Source of the DNA: CAMCFD01 sp965661355
GTDB lineage: Bacteria; Pseudomonadota; Alphaproteobacteria; Rickettsiales; UBA1997
NCBI GenBank assembly: GCA_965661355.1
Contig: CBFIDI010000041.1
Location: forward strand, 1-12,213
Direction of reading: 5' to 3'
Length of the DNA: 12,213 nt
Shown: one piece after another, positions 7,901 to 12,213 of the stretch
Position numbering within the stretch: the first letter of the stretch is position 1
How the letters are laid out: each line of letters starts with the position of its first letter
Position numbers and translations under genes: made by a program
The notes under the pieces: model-generated
What the model was told of the DNA's origin: nothing
Databases searched by the model: none
What the model saw: the letters and a program-made list of their open reading frames with translations, nothing else

Positions 7901-8624
7901 GTTTTAAACGCACCTTAAAAAACTAAATCATATTAATGTTCATTGCTTAATCATTATTTTTATTATTTTAAATATGGCAAAGTTTTATTTTTAAAACAAT
8001 ATTTGCAAATCGTAATTTATTTAATAAATATCTCCCATAAAATTAATGAATGCTAAATTTTGCCTTTAAATACTGGTTAGTGCTAAATAATTTGATTAAT
8101 AAATTATTATCAAAAACAAGGTTCGCCTAACTATTTATTGAGTTTTTTATGATATATTTAATAATTAAATTACAGCAGAAAATAAGAATTTAAAGGTAGA
8201 GAGCGATATAATGCTATAAAAATGAGTAATATTCTGTAATGTTATAAAAGTTGTGACAATGATTTTATTGATTAAGTTTTAACGGATAAATGGTCAATTT
8301 AAAATTAAAATCATATTTGCATCAAGCGCTCTTTAAAGCTTTATTTTAGAGGTTAAGTTTTAAAATTATACAAAAACTTTGTGGCCAGTTTTTAATTGTA
8401 GATCTAGTAATTAAATTAAGATGAATAAATTAATTTTTAAGGGTTATATTCGTCATTATTAGTGATTTTAAAAATTTAATTAATTGCCTTTACAAAAGTC
8501 TAAAAATGTGGTACAATATATTGTTGTTAATTTTTTAAGATTTTACGGCTAAAGTTGAATTTTTATCGCGTTAAGTAAAAAAGAAAAATATAGCTAATTA
8601 TCAATATTATAAAAATATAAAATA
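7901..8624. other. Long AT-rich gene-free spacer upstream of the 931-residue orphan gene
   Basis: About 590 bp between the terminator and the orphan promoter show no supportable gene on either strand; every ATG on the plus strand that I followed stops within a few codons. The 14-bp word TTTGCCTTTAAATA at 8059-8072 is shared with the rpe-cysS spacer (1713-1726). A perfect TATAAT at 8207-8212 has no -35 partner. The short words AATGCTATAAAA (8211-8221) and AATGTTATAAAA (about 8238-8249) make an imperfect direct repeat. The final 100 bp are the AU-rich leader of the orphan gene. Confidence 0.6.
8489..8517 (+). promoter_or_regulatory. Predicted promoter of the 931-residue orphan gene
   Basis: TTTACA (8489-8494, five of six -35 matches), a 17-nt spacer and TACAAT (8512-8517, five of six -10 matches), with TGG just before the -10 (8509-8511) forming an extended -10. 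This is the best-matched promoter in the window. The start near 8524 gives a leader of about 100 nt that is A/U-rich and has no Shine-Dalgarno before the ATG at 8625. Confidence 0.65.
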
Positions 8625-11420
8625 ATGCCAAATCCAAGGTTGAAACAATTAGAAGAAAGACAAAAACGGGAAAGTGAACATAAAAAGAAATTGGAAAGTC
8701 TTGGCAATATAGCTGCGCAAATATTTGACATCAAGACAGAACTGCTAAACCTTCCAGACATTAATGACGAAGATTTTGCGCTTCTTAGCGAAAGCGGTGG
8801 TAAGCCTGAACAAAAAATTGTTGACCAAAATTTAGAAGCCGAAATTGGCTTAACACCCACTTTGTACGGACCTGAAACTATACGGCCAGGCCAAGATGCA
8901 AAGGGTTGTGTATATTACAAATCGAGAGGCGGTAGTGGTCTAAATCTACCTGAAAATACTTTGATATATCATGATAAAGTACAAAATTGTTTATACTACT
9001 CAAATGGTAATAATGGATTCGATAAAATTGATAATGGTGAAGCAAGCATAGAAGAATTTATAAATAAACATTTAGATCCGCTAGAGGTTGATCTTTTCGT
9101 CCAAGATAATTTTTACGTAAAACTAGTTTATAGCCAAGATGGAGAAATAATTAATGTTAAACCATTTGTAGAACAAAAAACTACATGGATAATTCACGAC
9201 CATTCTGTTGCAATAAATGAAGTATCTAATACTGAACATTTTGAATTAAATAGCCTTGAAAGATCTCTTGATCAGGCCAATGAAGATTTAGAATTATTTC
9301 AAGCAATTAAAGAAGGTGAAAACAATAGATACAAAATAAAACTAGACGAAAATGATAAATTATTTAAAAGAAAAAAAGAAGAAATACAAAGAAAAATTGA
9401 ATTTTTAGAAGTTCAATTTACAACTAAATTTGAAGGCGCTTATATCAGAAACCATGTTTTAAAAATAGAAAATCAGTTAAAGGGTGAAAATTATTTAAAA
9501 GACATACAATTCTTTGAAGATAGGCAATATGTTTTTGGTTATACCATAATCAGTGAAAAACCGCTTGAACTTAAACCTTTTATTCATAAAAAAGAAGCAT
9601 ACAAAAAAGCTAATGACGAAGGTCAAGAAAGACCAGTTAATATTTATAACATCACTACAAATTTAGCATTACTAAAACGCTTTGAAAGAATGTTGGGCCC
9701 TGAAAATATTAAACAGGAACAGCAAGATATTAGAAATGATATTTATAAAACAACTCAAAAACTTAATTCATTAAGTGAGTCAATAAATAGTATTGAGAGA
9801 GAAATTTATAATATTAATGAAAGTCTCGAAAGGACTTCAAGCAGTGAACAAGAAGATGATGATCTGGAGAAATTAGGAAATCTAACGGAACAACTACAGT
9901 ACCTTGAAAGAATACTGAATTCGCAAGAGCAAAAACAGGGTAAGCTATTCGAAGATCTTGAATTATTAAGCAAAGAACAAATAGAATTTTCTGATACCAA
10001 AAGCCAAGCGAGCATTGATCATGACCAAGCGACAAATAAGACAATATTAGACCAATTTACAGATATAAACAAAGTTACCACATTTTTCGCAATTGCAACG
10101 CGAGAATTTCTTAAAGAATATGACAAAAGGCATAAAAAAGGTTTGAATCTTGGCGGTATAAAAAGTGACCTAACCAAGCCGCAAGCAAGGCTTTATTCTG
10201 CGGCGCAGGGCAGGAGTACTAACGCCAATTCTAGGCCAGTAAAAAAAACTAAAAAGGATATTAAAAAAAGAGAACTTAAGCTTAAAGATCAAGAAGTATA
10301 TTCCTATGTTTTTCCGATTGGCCAAGCTCGTGTTCAAAGTAAAAATAGGCAGTCTGACACAAATGATTTTGTGAATCCTGGTAGGGTGGTGCCACTGGAT
10401 ATTGTAATGGGTTGGCTTAAAAATTCTGCTGACCAAAAAACCAAAGATTCAATTAAAAGTCAATGTCATAATTCAAATGAAGATTTGGAAGACTTAATTA
10501 ACGAATATTATAAGACAGAAGCAAAAAGCAGAGATGAATCTTATTATGTAGGTAGTAATGGCGCAATTTATAAATATGATCAAAATAATAATGCGTTTCA
10601 ACCTATTGACGCTAAAGAAATGCATGAAAAGGTTGGCAATAAAAAATATGAAACAAGGTTAGTTGCTTCAGGAGATGTTAATTACGACCTAAAAATTAAG
10701 GTAGATTTCAAAGGGCGCGAAGTTCAAAGGCAACCCGCGGCGCCACAAAATGATAATTTAGCAAGGGCTTCTGTAAGGCATAATCAACGGCCATATCCAA
10801 GTTCATCTCCGCAAGGCCTGTCATCAAGGTCGCTTGCTGGGTCAGAAAGTTTAGAATCAGCTTTACTCAAAGAAAAAGAATTTCCATTGCAACTTGGTGT
10901 ATTATGTCAAATTACTAAAAATAGATCTTCTCATGGCGATTCTTCGTTTAATTTTGTTATAGATATTGTAGAAGTTCCTAGTGACTCCTATGGTAAATTT
11001 ATAGGAATGTCCAAAGGGGACAAAATTACTGTAAGCAGCAGTACAGATATGACCATTGCAGAAGTTCAGGAATATTTTCAGAAACACAAAATGTTCTCAG
11101 AGCCCAATTTTACAAAATCTGCATATCAGCGCAAAGTTGAAATAGGTACTCAAGGCCGCACTGAGCATACTCCAAAAAAACAAGTTGACGGACATAATTT
11201 AAATTTTAATCCAGATTTGAATTATAATCATGAAAATGCTAATAGCTATATTGCTGGTCAAGATAAGCATTGGTTCGATCCTAGAAAGGCATTGTTAAAA
11301 AGCTTAGAAAAAGAAAAATCGAAGCAAGGAGGACCGAACCAGCGCTTGATAGATGGGTTTGAAGGAGAGCTGAGGGGTGTTTTAAATGCTAATGGCGGTA
11401 ATTATGGTCGCGCTATGTAA
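8625..11420 (+). CDS. Hypothetical protein, 931 residues, coiled-coil rich with internal repeats and a possible PDZ-like domain
   Basis: I do not recognise this gene. The protein has no signal peptide or membrane segment and is rich in Glu, Lys, Asn and Gln. It starts with a charged helix (1-30). A beta-rich segment with aromatic residues follows at 94-185, then a coiled coil at about 207-262, a related beta segment at 295-323, a longer coiled coil at about 363-455, a basic stretch KKTKKDIKKRELKLK (540-554), a third beta-rich segment at 639-704, a Pro/Ser/Arg-rich linker (703-748), and a C-terminal domain at 755-822 whose LGV, FVIDIVEV and GMSKGDKI elements fit a PDZ-like fold. The tail is Asn/Gly-rich. 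The ATG is the first in frame, without a Shine-Dalgarno. ATA isoleucine codons are frequent, unlike the neighbours. It is flanked by its own promoter and terminator. A large accessory or host-directed protein is possible, but this is only inference. Confidence 0.85.
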   Translation: MPNPRLKQLEERQKRESEHKKKLESLGNIAAQIFDIKTELLNLPDINDEDFALLSESGGKPEQKIVDQNLEAEIGLTPTLYGPETIRPGQDAKGCVYYKSRGGSGLNLPENTLIYHDKVQNCLYYSNGNNGFDKIDNGEASIEEFINKHLDPLEVDLFVQDNFYVKLVYSQDGEIINVKPFVEQKTTWIIHDHSVAINEVSNTEHFELNSLERSLDQANEDLELFQAIKEGENNRYKIKLDENDKLFKRKKEEIQRKIEFLEVQFTTKFEGAYIRNHVLKIENQLKGENYLKDIQFFEDRQYVFGYTIISEKPLELKPFIHKKEAYKKANDEGQERPVNIYNITTNLALLKRFERMLGPENIKQEQQDIRNDIYKTTQKLNSLSESINSIEREIYNINESLERTSSSEQEDDDLEKLGNLTEQLQYLERILNSQEQKQGKLFEDLELLSKEQIEFSDTKSQASIDHDQATNKTILDQFTDINKVTTFFAIATREFLKEYDKRHKKGLNLGGIKSDLTKPQARLYSAAQGRSTNANSRPVKKTKKDIKKRELKLKDQEVYSYVFPIGQARVQSKNRQSDTNDFVNPGRVVPLDIVMGWLKNSADQKTKDSIKSQCHNSNEDLEDLINEYYKTEAKSRDESYYVGSNGAIYKYDQNNNAFQPIDAKEMHEKVGNKKYETRLVASGDVNYDLKIKVDFKGREVQRQPAAPQNDNLARASVRHNQRPYPSSSPQGLSSRSLAGSESLESALLKEKEFPLQLGVLCQITKNRSSHGDSSFNFVIDIVEVPSDSYGKFIGMSKGDKITVSSSTDMTIAEVQEYFQKHKMFSEPNFTKSAYQRKVEIGTQGRTEHTPKKQVDGHNLNFNPDLNYNHENANSYIAGQDKHWFDPRKALLKSLEKEKSKQGGPNQRLIDGFEGELRGVLNANGGNYGRAM

Positions 11421-11493
11421 TTTTCTGTGACCGAAGCCGCACTAATAATATATTAATAAGCTTTTAAGATGAAATTGATTTAATTTCTATCAA

Positions 11494-11534
11494 ATATATC
11501 TTTACTTTTTAAATAAAGATATATATAATTTTTT
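11494..11534 (+). terminator. Candidate intrinsic terminator after the orphan gene
   Basis: An 11-bp perfect but AT-rich stem joins 11494-11504 (ATATATCTTTA) to 11514-11524 around a 9-nt loop, followed by ATAA and six T residues (11529-11534). Just upstream, 11468-11491 can form a second hairpin (GATGAAATT with AATTTC and ATC, one bulge). The low GC of the stem lowers confidence. It begins 73 bp after the stop codon. Confidence 0.5.
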
Positions 11535-11631
11535 CTACGATAGAGATATTTCGCCTAAACAAACAGAAAATTACCTTAAAATATTAGCCCAAAGCCTTTA
11601 AAGCTTAGCTAAAATTTTTTTTGTCAAATAT

Positions 11632-11706
11632 TCCTTGGTAGCTCAGCGGTAGAGCAGTTGACTGTTAATCAATTGGTCGGGGGTTCGAATCCCTCCCAAG
11701 GAGCCA
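11632..11706 (+). tRNA. tRNA-Asn (anticodon GTT)
   Basis: A complete cloverleaf is visible. The acceptor stem TCCTTGG (11632-11638) pairs with CCAAGGA (11696-11702), the discriminator is G11703, and CCA is encoded (11704-11706). The D arm is GCTC..GAGC with the AGCGGTA loop. The anticodon stem GTTGA/TCAAT encloses the loop CTGTTAA with anticodon GTT at 11664-11666. The T arm has a GGGGG/CCCTC stem (one G-U pair) and the loop TTCGAAT (11684-11690). The gene is isolated, with the orphan gene upstream and the 10-bp-phased stretch immediately downstream. A run of eight T residues at 11615-11622 lies just before it. No convincing promoter was found. Confidence 0.97.
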
Positions 11707-11717
11707 CTTCTAAATGG

Positions 11718-11890
11718 TACTATCCAGTACTCATAATTACTCACATTTACCAACAAATACTATCTTCGTTTTCTCTAGATTGCTTGATTCTACTGGGACT
11801 TGCTTACTTTTCCTAAAATTTACTAACCGCTACTAAAAAGGAGATAAATTTACTAATCATTACCCATTTATTCTCTTATTTTACTCATTT
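11718..11890. repeat. Decayed 10-bp-phased TACT array next to tRNA-Asn
   Basis: TAC words begin at 11718, 11728, 11738, 11748 and 11758, that is, at five consecutive exact 10-bp steps; four of the five are TACT. After a 3-bp phase shift a second series begins at 11791, 11821, 11831, 11851 and 11861, again all on multiples of 10. If the stretch 11791-11890 is cut into ten decamers, position 1 is T in nine, position 3 is C in eight and position 4 is T in seven. On the minus strand the word reads AGTA. Such spacing is not a coding signal and matches one DNA helical turn. It may be a degenerate tandem repeat or a row of protein-binding sites on one face of the helix. The function is unknown. Confidence 0.6.
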
Positions 11891-12033
11891 GGAGACAATG
11901 GTGCTAATGGAATAGCGGATCTTTTCAAACTTATTCGTTACGAGGCTTGATTTTACTGCGCTTACTGAAGCTAAGTGGCAGTGGAGATTTGGAGAGAAAT
12001 AATTTTTTTGATAACCCTATTAATTCCGAAAGA
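11891..12033. other. Short patch of unusual composition, possibly a gene remnant
   Basis: By count, 46 of the 110 bases in 11891-12000 are G or C, against 23 of 120 in 12001-12120. A GGAG at 11891-11894 precedes an ATG at 11898, but that frame stops after five codons (TAG at 11913-11915). Past the stop the same frame stays open for 27 codons (RIFSNLFVTRLDF and onwards) to a TAA at 11997-11999. On the minus strand an open stretch of about 43 codons covers much of the same region without a start codon. I recognise no family in either. It could be the eroded end of a gene or mobile element. Confidence 0.3.
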
Positions 12034-12062
12034 TTGCTTATTAGGAGTTTATGAAATAAAAT
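12034..12062 (+). promoter_or_regulatory. Predicted promoter for the edge-truncated reading frame
   Basis: TTGCTT (12034-12039), a 17-nt spacer and TAAAAT (12057-12062, five of six -10 matches) resemble the boxes predicted for cysS. The start would fall near 12069, at the left arm of a small hairpin (AATTCTA at 12068-12074 with TAGAATT at 12080-12086). The leader to the ATG at 12125 would be about 56 nt. Confidence 0.45.
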
Positions 12063-12124
12063 TTTTTAATTCTAAAAAATAGAATTTAATAAGAACAGAC
12101 TAAGTAATAAAATTTCAGAAATAG

Positions 12125-12213
12125 ATGACAACTCAGGAAAAATCAGAATTGAAACATAGGGATTTTTTTTGGAAGACTCCGATAGAGCGAGCAATTTTTG
12201 GATTTGAATCAGA
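12125..12213 (+). CDS. Hypothetical protein, N-terminal fragment (3' end outside window)
   Basis: An ATG at 12125, directly after an in-frame TAG (12122-12124), opens a frame that stays open for 29 codons to the window edge. The visible N-terminus begins MTTQEKSELKHRDFFW and is charged and hydrophilic, with no signal peptide. Coding potential is suggested by the uninterrupted frame in AT-rich DNA and by a fair promoter at 12034-12062. There is no convincing Shine-Dalgarno. A run of eight T residues (12163-12170) lies inside the frame and would be prone to slippage. I cannot name the family; with so little sequence this might also be a chance frame. Confidence 0.4.
   Translation, partial: MTTQEKSELKHRDFFWKTPIERAIFGFES

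Noticed and set aside
8207..8212. Perfect TATAAT in the spacer before the orphan gene.
   Set aside because: No -35-like box at 15-19 nt upstream and no reading frame follows; TATAAT is expected by chance in this composition.
9806..10044. Open minus-strand frames inside the orphan gene.
   Set aside because: Their translations are Ser/Leu/Cys-rich antisense of coiled-coil codons, with no start signals or family features.
11598..11622. Possible second terminator before tRNA-Asn, with a T8 run at 11615-11622.
   Set aside because: The only stem (TTTA..GC with GCTAAA) needs a 2-nt bulge and has a 3-nt loop; too weak to list beside the better hairpin at 11494-11534.
11717..11730. Small inverted repeat GTACT-ATCC-AGTAC after tRNA-Asn as a terminator.
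   Set aside because: The stem is 5 bp and no T run follows; it is better explained as two adjacent words of the 10-bp-phased array.
11891..12033. Integrase or transposase pseudogene just after the phased array.
   Set aside because: Broken open stretches exist on both strands, but I could not recognise recombinase catalytic motifs in any frame, so only a remnant of unknown type is reported.

Overview
The window is strongly AT-rich chromosomal DNA that looks bacterial and, by protein content, alphaproteobacterial, most likely from a Rickettsiales-type or similar host-associated lineage with a reduced genome. The reasons are the AT-heavy codon use, long gene-poor AT spacers, a TyrRS C-terminus of bacterial type, and a very large multi-domain FAD/Fe-S oxidoreductase whose architecture I know from alphaproteobacteria. 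The order-level placement is inference from memory, not a computed match.

Layout. (1) 1-1286: the 3' end of tyrS (+) converges on rpe (-). (2) 1287-1801: a 515-bp divergent spacer with a promoter for rpe and one for cysS. (3) 1802-6936: cysS, then after 116 bp a 1207-residue protein that joins a GltD/NfnB-like module (Fe-S clusters, FAD and NAD(P)H folds) to a PyrK/NfnA-like ferredoxin-reductase module with a C-terminal [2Fe-2S] motif. (4) 6937-7900: a Bax inhibitor-1 family seven-helix membrane protein with its own promoter, a clear Shine-Dalgarno and a 20-bp-stem terminator. (5) 7901-8624: a 724-bp gene-free spacer. (6) 8625-11420: a 931-residue protein I cannot assign, transcribed as a single-gene unit with a good extended -10 promoter and a candidate terminator. 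It is coiled-coil rich, has apparent internal duplications and a possible PDZ-like C-terminal domain. (7) 11632-12213: tRNA-Asn(GTT) with encoded CCA, followed at once by an unusual stretch in which TACT-like words recur every 10 bp, then a short patch of higher GC, then the start of another reading frame cut by the window edge.

The housekeeping genes (tyrS, cysS, tRNA-Asn in translation; rpe in the pentose phosphate pathway) form the conserved background. The parts that deserve attention are the 931-residue orphan gene, the 10-bp-phased array beside tRNA-Asn (possible recombinase or regulator binding region, or a decayed tandem repeat), and the fused electron-transfer protein with a lineage-specific insertion between its iron-sulfur ligands. 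No rRNA, CRISPR array, intact insertion sequence or complete integrase gene was seen.
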